From contig NZ_JAPVBL010000003.1 of NCBI RefSeq assembly GCF_026967935.1, positions 611,233-675,232 on the forward strand: DNA of 64,000 nt, given 5' to 3'. Positions 1 to 11,089 of this stretch are shown piece by piece. Each line of letters starts with the position of its first letter. The first letter of the stretch is position 1. The stretch comes from Modestobacter sp. VKM Ac-2982. GTDB lineage: Bacteria; Actinomycetota; Actinomycetes; Mycobacteriales; Geodermatophilaceae. Both the position numbers and the translations under genes were made by a program. The notes beneath the pieces were generated by a model, which saw only the letters and a program-made list of their open reading frames with translations, searched no databases and was not told where the DNA came from.

Positions 1-198
1 CAGCAGCTGCCACAGCGTCCGCCGGTGCGGACGCAGCAGCTCGCCGAGCAGCCGCCGGGAGCGGCCGCGGAGGAACGAGCTGGCCGAGGTGTCCAGGTCG
101 TCGGCGTCCTCGCCGGCCACGCCCCGCCAGTCGGCGTGCGCATCGGCCGGTGCGCCGGTGGTGGTGGTCACGGCTGCGCCGGTGCCCGGGGTGGTCAT
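1..198 (-). CDS. ABC exporter half, N-terminal fragment (runs off window)
   Basis: The first 66 codons of a protein that continues past the left edge. It starts at an ATG that overlaps the TGA of the preceding ABC exporter gene (ATGA overlap), so the two are translationally coupled. The visible part is a polar Thr/Ala-rich leader followed by an Arg-rich segment ending ELLRPHRRTLWQLL, the usual amphipathic stretch just before the first membrane helix of an ABC exporter. By position it should be the second subunit of a heterodimeric exporter. The transmembrane and nucleotide-binding domains are outside the window, so this assignment is inference from the overlap and the N-terminal pattern. Confidence 0.75.
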   Translation of the reverse strand, partial: MTTPGTGAAVTTTTGAPADAHADWRGVAGEDADDLDTSASSFLRGRSRRLLGELLRPHRRTLWQLL

Positions 199-2018
199 GG
201 GCAGCCCACCCCGCTCAGGTCCGTGCGGCTCCGGTCGGCGTCGATCGCCCCCGCCAGCTCCGACTCCGAGGAGAGCAGCGCCCGGTAGGCGGGCACCTGC
301 GCGAGCAGGTCGGTGTGCCGCCCGACGGCGGTGATCCGGCCCTCCTCCAGCAGGGCCACCCGGTCGGCGAGCAGCACCGTGGAGGCCCGGTGGGCGACCA
401 CCAGCGCCGTCGTCTCAGCGAGGACCTCCCGCAGCGCACGCTCGACGAGGGCCTCGGTGTGGACGTCGAGGGCGGACAGCGGGTCGTCGAGCACCAGCAC
501 CGAGGGCCGGCCGAGCACCGCCCGGGCCAGCGCCAGCCGCTGCCGTTGCCCGCCGGACAGCGACAGGCCCTGCTCGCCGATCCGGGTGTCCAGGCCCCAA
601 GGCAGCTCGTGCACGAAGTCGGCCTGGGCCACCCGCAGCGCCTCGGCCACGTCCGCGTCCCCGGCGTCCGGCCGGCCCAGCGTGACGTTCTCCCGGACGC
701 TCATCGAGAACAGCGTCGCCTCCTCGAACGCCGTGGCCACCACCGTGCGCAGCTGGGCCAGCGGGAGGTCGCGGACGTCGTGGCCGTCGAGGGTGACCCG
801 CCCGCCGGTGACGTCGTAGAGCCGGGCGACCAGCGCGGTCATCGTCGTCTTGCCCGACCCGGTGGCGCCGACCAGCGCGATCGTCTCGCCGGGTTCGACC
901 TCGAGGTCGACGTCGGTCAGCACCGGGTCGCCGGCGCCTGGGAAGCGGAAGCCGACGTGCTCGAAGCGCAACCGGGCCGGTGTGCCCACCGCCGCCGGCC
1001 GGGCGCCGGGGGAGTCGGTGACGGTCAGCGGGGCGTCGAGCAGCTCGCCGATCCGGTCGCAGGCGCTGGCCGTCTCCTGGGCCTGGGCGAGCAGGAAGCC
1101 CAGGGAGAGGATCGGCCACAGCAGCACGGTGAACAGCGCGACGAAGCCGATCAGCCCGCCGACGGTCAGGGCACCGCTGCTGACCGCCAGCGAGCCGCCC
1201 ACCAGGATCACCGCCAGCGTGATCTGCGGCTGGAACTCGAACAGGCACCAGATCAACGCCAGGGTGCGGACCTTGCCCAGCTCCATGTCGCGCAGCCGCA
1301 GGGCCTTGCGGTCGTAGCGGCCGAAGACCATCCCGCTGCGGCCGAGTGACTTGACCACCCGGATGCCCTGGACGGCCTCCTCCACGTCGGTGGCCAGCTC
1401 GCCCTGCTCGTCCTGCACCAGCCGGGACTCGGCGTTGTACCGCTTCTCCAGTCGCAGTCCGAAGAAGACCAGCGGCAGGGTCGTGGCCAGCACCGCGACG
1501 CCCAGCGGCCAGTAGGTGACCACCAGCAGCACGCCGACGACGACGCAGGTGAGCAGGTTGACGATCAGGAAGACGGCGCCGAAGCCGACGAAGCGCCGGA
1601 TGGTGGAGACGTCGGAGGTCGCCCGGGACAGCAGCTGACCGGAGGACCAGTGGTCGTGGAAGGCGACCGGCAGCCGCTGCAGCCGCTGGTACAGGGTGTC
1701 GCGGAGGTCGCGCTCGATCTGCAGGCTGCTGATGTTCATCGCCCAGCGGCGCAGGAAGAACAGGGCAGCCTCGGCGACGCCGAAGAGCAGCGCCAGGGCG
1801 AGCAGCGGGACCAGTGCGGACCGGTCGCCGCGGGCGATCGGCCCCTCGACGATGGCCGGCGTCAGCAGGGGGACGGCCAGCTGGGCGAGGGTGCCGAGCA
1901 GGGCGCCGGTGAAGGTGAGCGCGATGAGCCCGCGGTAGGGGCGGGCGAAGGGCAGCAGCCGGGTGAGCGCGGAGAGCCGGCCCCGGGTGTCGTCGGCGGC
2001 GGCGGCGGTCTCGGTCAT
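195..2018 (-). CDS. ABC exporter subunit (fused membrane and ATPase domains), degenerate Walker B
   Basis: A 607-residue half-transporter of the type I exporter class, acting in the cytoplasmic membrane. The N-terminal ~320 residues hold about six hydrophobic helices; the C-terminal part is the nucleotide-binding domain with Walker A GATGSGKT, the Q-loop, signature LSLSGGQRQR and Walker B VLVLDDPLSALD. In Walker B the usual catalytic glutamate after the aspartate is itself an aspartate (DD instead of DE). That is typical of the degenerate ATP site in heterodimeric exporters such as BmrC/BmrD or TM287/288. The partner gene begins inside this gene's stop codon. The substrate cannot be told from sequence; lipid or multidrug export is the usual role of the family. 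ATG start at 2018. Confidence 0.9.
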   Translation of the reverse strand: MTETAAAADDTRGRLSALTRLLPFARPYRGLIALTFTGALLGTLAQLAVPLLTPAIVEGPIARGDRSALVPLLALALLFGVAEAALFFLRRWAMNISSLQIERDLRDTLYQRLQRLPVAFHDHWSSGQLLSRATSDVSTIRRFVGFGAVFLIVNLLTCVVVGVLLVVTYWPLGVAVLATTLPLVFFGLRLEKRYNAESRLVQDEQGELATDVEEAVQGIRVVKSLGRSGMVFGRYDRKALRLRDMELGKVRTLALIWCLFEFQPQITLAVILVGGSLAVSSGALTVGGLIGFVALFTVLLWPILSLGFLLAQAQETASACDRIGELLDAPLTVTDSPGARPAAVGTPARLRFEHVGFRFPGAGDPVLTDVDLEVEPGETIALVGATGSGKTTMTALVARLYDVTGGRVTLDGHDVRDLPLAQLRTVVATAFEEATLFSMSVRENVTLGRPDAGDADVAEALRVAQADFVHELPWGLDTRIGEQGLSLSGGQRQRLALARAVLGRPSVLVLDDPLSALDVHTEALVERALREVLAETTALVVAHRASTVLLADRVALLEEGRITAVGRHTDLLAQVPAYRALLSSESELAGAIDADRSRTDLSGVGCP

Positions 2019-2087
2019 GGCCGGGTCAGGCTATGCCGGGGCACCGACGGGGACGAACGGATTACGGACCGGGTCGGGCCGCTGGGC

Positions 2088-3065
2088 TCAGCGGTTCCGG
2101 CGGACCCCGAAGACGATGTCCTCCCAGGCGGGGATGCGGGCGCGCGGGTCCTCGGTCTCGCCGTCGAGCAAGCTGCCCAGCACCGCGGTGTCCTGGTTGT
2201 CGGGGTCGACGGCGTCGTAGGCGCTCCGACGCGGCGGCCCGTCGGCCGGGCGCTCCTCGCCGGGGAGGGCGACGTCGTCGTCGGGCACCTCGTCGACGGG
2301 GAGCGGGTCCGCGGTGACCGCCGCCTGCGCCTCGTCGTCGTGCTCCCCGGCGCCGTCCTCGGCCGCCCCGGCGTCGGCGTGTGCCTCGACCTCGCCGTCC
2401 TCCTCGTCATGCAGCACCGAGATCCCCCGGCGGGTGACCGGCGCGGCGGGCAGGCCGGCCGGCACGTCGGGGACCACCCGGACCAGGCGGGTGCCCTCGG
2501 CGAAGTCCATCGTCGTGGCGTCGACCGGGGTCACGGTGCGGGCGGGCAGGTCGTAGCTCCAGCGGGTGCTGCCGGACTTGGCGCCGGCCTCCCAGTCCGC
2601 CTGCACCTGCCAGGTGCCGTCCTCCGCGCGGTGGGCGTCCCAGCGGACGGCCTCCAGGTCGGCGCCGAGCAGCCGCAGCCGCTCCGACATGAACTGCTCC
2701 AGGGGCACGCTGGGGGTGCCCTCGGACAGCCGCACCCGGGCGCCGCGGGCCTGCTCGGCGACCCGGGCGCGCTCCTGCAGCACCGGGTGGGCGAAGCGCA
2801 TGATCCGCTCGACCCGGGTGCCGGAGGCGTGCGCCACCTGCTCGGGGGTCTCGCCGGCCCGGATCCGGGCCTGGATGACCCGCGGGGGCAGGTCGTGGGC
2901 CACCTCGGCCGGCGCCTGGGGCGCAGCGCCGGCACGCAGCAGCTGCCGCAGCCGGTCGTCCACGGGGAGCTCGAAGTGCTCGCCGTCGGTGGAGTCGGGC
3001 GCGTCCGCGGCGAGCACCAGGTGCGCGCCGTCCTCGGAGAGCGCCACGAGGCGCAGTGAGCGCAT
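2088..3065 (-). CDS. sepH: Septation protein SepH (DUF3071)
   Basis: A 325-residue protein matching SepH, an actinobacterial FtsZ-binding protein that stimulates FtsZ assembly during septation. The N-terminal DUF3071 region begins MRSLRLVALSEDG and contains the helix-turn-helix-like segment around residues 70-110. An acidic, low-complexity linker follows, and the protein ends with the conserved C-terminal block IPAWEDIVFGVRR seen in SepH proteins. The reading frame is open upstream to 3203, but the ATG at 3065 is preceded at a good distance by GGAGG and is where family similarity begins. It is divergent from the amidotransferase gene across a 287-base spacer. Confidence 0.88.
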   Translation of the reverse strand: MRSLRLVALSEDGAHLVLAADAPDSTDGEHFELPVDDRLRQLLRAGAAPQAPAEVAHDLPPRVIQARIRAGETPEQVAHASGTRVERIMRFAHPVLQERARVAEQARGARVRLSEGTPSVPLEQFMSERLRLLGADLEAVRWDAHRAEDGTWQVQADWEAGAKSGSTRWSYDLPARTVTPVDATTMDFAEGTRLVRVVPDVPAGLPAAPVTRRGISVLHDEEDGEVEAHADAGAAEDGAGEHDDEAQAAVTADPLPVDEVPDDDVALPGEERPADGPPRRSAYDAVDPDNQDTAVLGSLLDGETEDPRARIPAWEDIVFGVRRNR

Positions 3066-3352
3066 GGGAGCGACCTCCAGGAGGGTTCGGCGCGGTTCGC
3101 AGACCGACGCAACGCTAACGGCGCACCCGCGGGCCCGCGCCGCCGACACGCCCGGTACGGCGCGTCGGCTCGACAGCGGCGCCCGAGACCTCCTCGCGTT
3201 CACCGGGAGGCCCGGTCGCCGGGCCTCGCCGCAACGACCAGAATGGACGCTCCGGCAGCCGGCGGACCTGCTCGGCCACGTGCCGAGCGGACGGCGGGAC
3301 AGCGAACCGGCGCAGCGCGGCGCCGCACCACAGGAACAGGGGAGGGGCGCAC

Positions 3353-5137
3353 GTGTGCGGCATCTCGGGTGAGGTCCGGTTCGACGGAGACGTCGCCGAC
3401 ATGGCGGCGGTCAGCGCCATGTGCGACCAGCTCCAGCGACGGGGGCCGGACGGCTCCGGCGGCTGGCAGGCCGGGCCGGTGGCGCTCGGGCACCGGCGGC
3501 TGAAGATCATCGACCTCACCGACGCCGGCGCCCAGCCGATGGTCGACGCGGAGCTCGGGCTGACGATGGTCTTCAACGGGATCATCTACAACTACAAGGA
3601 GCTGCGCGCCGAGCTGCAGGGCGCCGGCTACCGCTTCTTCTCCACCTCCGACACCGAGGTGGTGCTCAAGGCCTACCACCGGTGGGGTGCGGCCTGCGTC
3701 GAGCGGTTCCTGGGGATGTTCGCCTTCGCCGTCGTCGAGCGGGACTCCGGCCGGGTGGTCCTGGCCCGCGACCGCTTCGGGATCAAGCCGCTGTACCTCA
3801 GCCGCGGGCCGGGCCGGGTGCGGTTCGCCTCCTCGCTGCCCGCGCTGGTGCGCGCCGGGGGCGTGGACACCAGCATCGACCCGGTCGCGCTGCACCACTA
3901 CATGTCCTTCCACGCCGTCGTCCCGGCGCCACGGACGATCCTGGCCGGGGTGGGCAAGCTGCCGCCGGCCACGGTGCGCACCTACGAGGCCGACGGCCGC
4001 GAGTCCGACTGGGAGTACTGGCGCCCGGTGCACGAGCGGCGGGCCGAGTTCGCCGGCCTGGACGCGGTCGAGTGGCAGGAGCGGGTGCTGGAGCAGCTGC
4101 GCGTGGCCGTGCGCCGGCGGATGGTCGCCGACGTCCCGGTGGGCGTGCTGCTGTCCGGGGGCATCGACTCGAGCCTCGTCGTCGGGTTGCTGGCCGAGGA
4201 GGGGCAGAAGGGGCTGGCCACGTTCTCCATCGGCTTCGAGGCCGTGGGGGAGCGGTCCGGTGACGAGTTCGCGTACTCCGACGTCGTCGCGGAGACCTTC
4301 GGCACCGACCACCACCGGCTGATGGTGCCCAGCGCCGACGTGCACGCCGGTCTCGACGGCGCGGTCGCGGCGATGAGCGAGCCGCAGGTCAGCCACGACG
4401 CGGTCGCCTTCTACCTGCTCTCCCAGCAGGTCAGCCAGCACGTCAAGGTGGTGCAGAGCGGGCAGGGCGCCGACGAGGTGCTGGCCGGCTACGACTGGTA
4501 CCCGCCGCTGGAGGGCGTCCCAGCAGAGGAGGCCGTCGACGCCTACGCGCGGGTCTTCGTCGACCGGTCGCACGCCGAGCTGGCCACCCAGCTCAGTGAC
4601 CGCTGGGTGGTGACCGACGACGTCAGCCGGGCGCTGATCGCCGAGCACTTCGCCCGGCCGGGGGCGGAGACCACGCTGGACAAGGCGCTGCGGCTGGACT
4701 CGACGATCATGCTGGTCGACGACCCGGTCAAGCGGGTCGACAACATGACGATGGCCTGGGGCCTGGAGGCCCGCGTGCCGTTCCTGGACCACGAGTTCGT
4801 GGAACTGGCCGCCGCCGTCCCGCCGGAGCTCAAGCTGGCCCACGGTGGGAAGGGCGTGCTCAAGGACGCCGCCCGTGCGGTCATCCCCGCCGACGTGATC
4901 GACCGGCCCAAGGGCTACTTCCCGGTGCCGGCGATCACCGACCTGCACGGTGACTACCTGGAGACGGTGCGCGCGGCGCTGCGCGCACCGGAGGCACGCG
5001 AACGCGGCCTGTTCCGCACCGACTACGTGGAACGGCTGCTCGCGGACCCGAACGGCCACCGCACCACGCTGGGTGCCAACCAGCTGTGGCAGGTCGGGCT
5101 GCTGGAGCTGTGGCTGCAGCGGCACGGCATCCGCTGA
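3353..5137 (+). CDS. N-acetylglutaminylglutamine amidotransferase (asparagine synthase family)
   Basis: A 594-residue class II glutamine amidotransferase fused to an asparagine-synthase ATP-pyrophosphatase domain. Cys2 after the GTG start (MCGISG) is the glutaminase nucleophile; the synthetase P-loop SGGIDSS lies at residues 268-274. Details such as RRGPDG, HRRLKIIDL, FNGIIYNYKEL, SFHAVVPAPRTI and SHDAVAFYLLS resemble the TIGR03104 subfamily rather than housekeeping AsnB. In other bacteria that subfamily amidates N-acetylglutaminylglutamine to the osmolyte NAGGN. A GGGAGG sits about 10 bases before the start. The usual partner, a GNAT/ATP-grasp fusion synthetase, is not in the window. Downstream lie a peptidase and a different kind of ATP-grasp protein, so the actual product made here is uncertain. 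Confidence 0.82.
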   Translation: MCGISGEVRFDGDVADMAAVSAMCDQLQRRGPDGSGGWQAGPVALGHRRLKIIDLTDAGAQPMVDAELGLTMVFNGIIYNYKELRAELQGAGYRFFSTSDTEVVLKAYHRWGAACVERFLGMFAFAVVERDSGRVVLARDRFGIKPLYLSRGPGRVRFASSLPALVRAGGVDTSIDPVALHHYMSFHAVVPAPRTILAGVGKLPPATVRTYEADGRESDWEYWRPVHERRAEFAGLDAVEWQERVLEQLRVAVRRRMVADVPVGVLLSGGIDSSLVVGLLAEEGQKGLATFSIGFEAVGERSGDEFAYSDVVAETFGTDHHRLMVPSADVHAGLDGAVAAMSEPQVSHDAVAFYLLSQQVSQHVKVVQSGQGADEVLAGYDWYPPLEGVPAEEAVDAYARVFVDRSHAELATQLSDRWVVTDDVSRALIAEHFARPGAETTLDKALRLDSTIMLVDDPVKRVDNMTMAWGLEARVPFLDHEFVELAAAVPPELKLAHGGKGVLKDAARAVIPADVIDRPKGYFPVPAITDLHGDYLETVRAALRAPEARERGLFRTDYVERLLADPNGHRTTLGANQLWQVGLLELWLQRHGIR

Positions 5138-5276
5138 CCTGAGGTGGCCGCGCTCACGGCGCGGCGTGGAACAGCGCCACGGGGGCATCTGCTGCACTCG
5201 GGGGGCGACGGACGGCGTGGTCCACGCGATCTCATCCCGTCGCGCCGACCCACCGATCCCCGACCGAGGAGGTGCC

Positions 5277-7133
5277 ATGACCGACGTGCTGCGCGAGGCC
5301 GGCCTCCCCACCGAGGTGCGCCTCGCCGTCGCCGAGATCGCCGGAGCACCGGGCGCCTGGTGCCCCAGCCTGGCGCCGACCGGGGACCGCGTGGCCTACG
5401 TCAGCGACCGCTCCGGCGTCCCCCGGCTGGAGGTCGCGGCGCTGGACCAGCAGACCCCGCCCGCGGTGCTGTCCGGTGTCGAGGAGGAGGTCGTCTCGGT
5501 CGCGTGGTCGCCGGACGGCGAGTGGCTGGCCTACCTGGTGAGCCCCGGCGGCTCCATCTGCGCGCAGCTGTGGGCCGTGCGGCCCGACGGCACCGACCGG
5601 CACCTGGTGGCCGGGCAGGACCCACGCGCCACCGTCTTCGCCGGCGGGTGGACCGCAGGGGGCCACTACGTCTGCTCGATCGCGCCCGGGGACGGCCCGG
5701 GCGCCGACGTCGTCCTGGTCGACGTGGTCAGCGGCGCGCACCGCACCCTGGCCACCGACGGCTTCCTCGCCGTCACCGCGGTCTCCGCGGACGAGCGCAC
5801 AGTGCTGGCCCGGCGGGGTCCGCGCGGGCACCGGCACATCGTGCTGGTCGACGTCGCCACCGGCGTCCAACGGCGGGTCATCCCGCTCACCGCCCCCGGG
5901 GGCGGCGCCTCCGAGGACGGCCGGTCCGCCCCGGACGGCTCGGCCGTCTTCCTCCGCGCCGCCCTCCCGGCGCGGCCCGGTCTCCCGCGCAGCGACCGCA
6001 CGGGCCTGTTCCGCGTCCCGCTGGACGCCGATCGGCAGCCGGGCCCGGCACAGGTGCTCATCGCCCGCCCCGACGCCGACCTGGACTCCTACGCCGTGCG
6101 CGCCGACGGCACGGTGCTGTGCGTCTGGAACGCCGACGGGGTCACCGAACTGGAGCTGCGGGACCTCACCGACGGCGGTCTGCTGCGTGCCGTGGCGCTG
6201 CCGCACCCGGTCATGCCCGGCTGGTCGCTGTCGGCCGACGGCGGGACGTTGCTCGCCGAGCTGACCGGCCCCACCTCCCCCCGGTCGCTGTGGTCGGTCC
6301 CGCTGACCGTCGACGGGGAGCCGGTGCCGCTGCCCAGCACGCCCCGCCACCCCGACCCGCGCCTGCTGGTCACGCCGGTCCGGCTGCGCTACGCGGCCGC
6401 CGACGGCACCGAGCTGGACGGCTGGCTCTACACCCCGCCGGGGCCGGCCGGCCCCAACCGCACGGTGGTGAGCTTCCACGGCGGCCCGGAGGGGCAGGAA
6501 CGCCCGGACTACCACCCGGTGGCACAGTCGCTGGTCGCGGTGGGGCTGACCGTCTTCGCGCCGAACGTGCGGGGTTCGGGAGGGCACGGCCGGGCGTTCA
6601 TGGCCGCCGACGACCTGGCCGCCCGGGAGGAGTCGTTCACCGACGTCGTCGCCACCGTCGAGCACCTGGTGGCCGAGGGGATCGCGCTGCCGGGCAGGGT
6701 CGGTTCGCACGGCTGGTCCTACGGCGGCTACCTGACGCTGGTGGCGCTCACCCGCTGGCCGGACCTGTTCGCCGCCGGCGCGACGCTGGCCGGGATGAGC
6801 GACCTGCGCACCTTCTTCGCGGGCACCGAGCCGTGGATGGCGGCGGCCTCGGTTACCGAGTACGGCGACCCGGTGACCGACCGGGACATGTTGGCCGCGA
6901 TCTCCCCGATGACCGTGCTGGACCGGCTCCGGTCCCCGGTGCTGCTCACCCACGGCGACCGGGACACCAACGTGCCGGTGCTGGAGTCGATCCAGGCGCA
7001 CCAGGAGCTGACCGCCCTCGGCGCCCCGGTCGAGCTGCTCCTCCTGCGGGGTGAGGGTCACACGATCGTGGGACGGGAGAACCTGCTGCACCTGTCGGAG
7101 CGGGTCGCGGAGTGGTTCGATCGCTGGCTGTGA
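5277..7133 (+). CDS. S9-family prolyl oligopeptidase-like peptidase
   Basis: A 618-residue serine peptidase of clan SC family S9 (dipeptidyl-peptidase/acylaminoacyl-peptidase type). The N-terminal ~390 residues are WD-like beta-propeller repeats (VAWSPDGEWLAYLV, SLSADGGTLLAEL). The C-terminal alpha/beta-hydrolase domain carries the nucleophile motif GWSYGGY with Ser481, the acid in HGDRDTNVP (Asp563) and His595 in GEGHTIV. There is no signal peptide, so it should act in the cytoplasm on short peptides. Start chosen at ATG 5277 with GAGGAGG just upstream. It is 139 bases after the amidotransferase and 7 bases before the ATP-grasp gene, suggesting co-transcription with the latter at least. Confidence 0.88.
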   Translation: MTDVLREAGLPTEVRLAVAEIAGAPGAWCPSLAPTGDRVAYVSDRSGVPRLEVAALDQQTPPAVLSGVEEEVVSVAWSPDGEWLAYLVSPGGSICAQLWAVRPDGTDRHLVAGQDPRATVFAGGWTAGGHYVCSIAPGDGPGADVVLVDVVSGAHRTLATDGFLAVTAVSADERTVLARRGPRGHRHIVLVDVATGVQRRVIPLTAPGGGASEDGRSAPDGSAVFLRAALPARPGLPRSDRTGLFRVPLDADRQPGPAQVLIARPDADLDSYAVRADGTVLCVWNADGVTELELRDLTDGGLLRAVALPHPVMPGWSLSADGGTLLAELTGPTSPRSLWSVPLTVDGEPVPLPSTPRHPDPRLLVTPVRLRYAAADGTELDGWLYTPPGPAGPNRTVVSFHGGPEGQERPDYHPVAQSLVAVGLTVFAPNVRGSGGHGRAFMAADDLAAREESFTDVVATVEHLVAEGIALPGRVGSHGWSYGGYLTLVALTRWPDLFAAGATLAGMSDLRTFFAGTEPWMAAASVTEYGDPVTDRDMLAAISPMTVLDRLRSPVLLTHGDRDTNVPVLESIQAHQELTALGAPVELLLLRGEGHTIVGRENLLHLSERVAEWFDRWL

Positions 7134-7140
7134 GCCCGCG

Positions 7141-8616
7141 ATGACCGACGCCTCCGGCGTCTTCGCGCCCTACCCCGGCTCGGCACGGGACGAGGCGGTG
7201 GGCGCGGCAGGGTCGCTCCGGCCGGCCTACCGGCCCGTGCTGCAGGTGCTCGACGAGCTCGGCCCCGGCGGGATCGGCGCGCTCGTCGACGCGGTGGCCG
7301 GGGAACGCCGGGACCGCGGGGTGGTGGTCGGCGGCCACGTCGACGGCCGGCTGCAGGAGCGGCCGCTCCCGCTGTGCCCGGTGCCCCGCCTGCTCTCCGC
7401 CGCCGACTGGTCCTCCGTCGCCCGCGGCGCCGAGCAGCGGCACCGGGCGCTGAACGCCTTCCTCGCCGACGTCTACCGCCCGGCCGGGCGGCGGCGCACC
7501 GACGCCGACCGGCATGCCGAGGTGGTCCGCGCCGGCGTCGTGCCGGCGTGGGTGGTCGCCGCCAGCCCGGGGCTCCGTGCCTCGGCGGCCGGCCTGGCCG
7601 TGCCCGGCCAGCCGCGGGTCGCCGTCTCCGGCCTGGACCTGCGGCACGGCCCCGCGGGGTGGGTGGCGGTCGCGGACGACCTGTCGACGCCCTCGGGCCT
7701 CGGGCACGCGATCAGCGACCGGGTCAGCAGCCGGGCCGCGCTGCCGGAGCTGCACGCCGCGGCGGAGGCCGCGGGGCTCACCGACCCGGGCGAGGCGGTG
7801 CCGCTGCTGCGCGCGGCGCTGGCCGAGGCCGCCCCGCCGGCGTGCACCGGCTCCCCCCAGCTGGCGGTGCTCTCCGAGGGGCCGCACAGCAGCAGCTGGT
7901 TCGAGCACCGGTTGCTGGCCGCGGCGATGGACGTCCCGATCGCCACGCCGGACACCCTCTGGCCGGCTCGCGGTGGCGGCGTGGCGGTGCAGGTGGACGG
8001 GCAGCGGCTGCGGGTCGACGTGCTCCACCGACAGCTGGACGAGGCCGGGCTGGCCGCGCACCTGACGCCGAGCGGGGCGGCACTGGACGTGCTGCTCGGT
8101 GCCGCGGTGCGGGCCGGGGAGCTGGCGCTGGCCAACGTGCCGGGCAACGGCGTGGCCGACGGCGAGGCCACCTACCGGTACGTGCCGGAGCTGATCCGGT
8201 TCTACCTCGGTGAGGAGCCGGTGCTGGACACCGTGCGCACCTGGCTGCTGGCCGACGAGGCCGACCTCGCCGAGGTGCGCGACCGGCTGCACGAGCTGGT
8301 CGTGCGGCCGGTCGACGGGTACGGCGGTTCCGGGGTGGTGGTCGGGCCCCGCTGCTCGGCGGCCGAGCTGGCCGAGCTGCAGGCGGAGGTGGCGGCCACG
8401 CCGCACCGCTTCATCGCCCAGGAACCGGTCGACGGTTCCACGGTGCCCACCGTCGTCGGCGGCGCGCTGGTGCCGCGGGCCGCCGGGCTGCGGGTGTTCA
8501 CCGTCGCCGGTGCCACCACCACCCGGGCACTGCCCGCGCCGTGGACCCGGATGGCCCTGGCCGACGGATCAGCCGTGCTGGACGGCAGCAGCAAGGACAC
8601 CTGGCTGCTGCCCTGA
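7141..8616 (+). CDS. Circularly permuted type 2 ATP-grasp protein (DUF404/DUF407)
   Basis: A 491-residue protein of the circularly permuted ATP-grasp family, an ATP-dependent carboxylate-amine ligase fold. Family marks visible are LNAFLADVY near residue 105, GNGVADG, YVPELIRFYLGEEP, the nucleotide-binding loop VRPVDGYGGSGVVVGP and the C-terminal SKDTWLL. Members often stand next to an alpha-E (DUF403) protein and a transglutaminase-like protease in presumed peptide-synthesis clusters; neither is present here. The ATG lies 7 bases after the S9 peptidase stop, so the two are probably one transcript. The substrate is unknown; the neighbourhood suggests a peptide or amino-acid amide. A long inverted repeat follows the stop. 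Confidence 0.85.
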   Translation: MTDASGVFAPYPGSARDEAVGAAGSLRPAYRPVLQVLDELGPGGIGALVDAVAGERRDRGVVVGGHVDGRLQERPLPLCPVPRLLSAADWSSVARGAEQRHRALNAFLADVYRPAGRRRTDADRHAEVVRAGVVPAWVVAASPGLRASAAGLAVPGQPRVAVSGLDLRHGPAGWVAVADDLSTPSGLGHAISDRVSSRAALPELHAAAEAAGLTDPGEAVPLLRAALAEAAPPACTGSPQLAVLSEGPHSSSWFEHRLLAAAMDVPIATPDTLWPARGGGVAVQVDGQRLRVDVLHRQLDEAGLAAHLTPSGAALDVLLGAAVRAGELALANVPGNGVADGEATYRYVPELIRFYLGEEPVLDTVRTWLLADEADLAEVRDRLHELVVRPVDGYGGSGVVVGPRCSAAELAELQAEVAATPHRFIAQEPVDGSTVPTVVGGALVPRAAGLRVFTVAGATTTRALPAPWTRMALADGSAVLDGSSKDTWLLP

Positions 8617-8622
8617 AGCGCC

Positions 8623-8666
8623 CCCGTCCTCCGCACCCCTGGTGAGCCGGGGGCGCGGAGGACGGG
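8623..8666. terminator. Bidirectional hairpin between convergent genes
   Basis: A perfect 12-bp stem (8623-8634 with 8655-8666) around a 20-base loop, lying between the stops of the ATP-grasp gene and serC. There is no clear T-run, as is usual in high-GC actinobacteria. It probably terminates both transcripts. Confidence 0.65.
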
Positions 8667-8670
8667 ACCG

Positions 8671-10946
<2,276 letters not shown>

Positions 10947-11089
10947 CTCGCATGCTCCTCTGCGCGCGGGTGGGGACGGACGCTGGTCAGCGCACGACGA
11001 GCCTCAACTTAGGGGCTGGCCGGCCCCGGGGTGCACCCCGGCTCCCGGCCAGCGGGCGGTGCGCGCTGCAACGGTGACAGCATGAGCCG

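Noticed and set aside
3200..5311. A 703-codon open frame on the minus strand
   Set aside because: Antisense to the amidotransferase, whose motifs are complete; composition is typical of a shadow frame.
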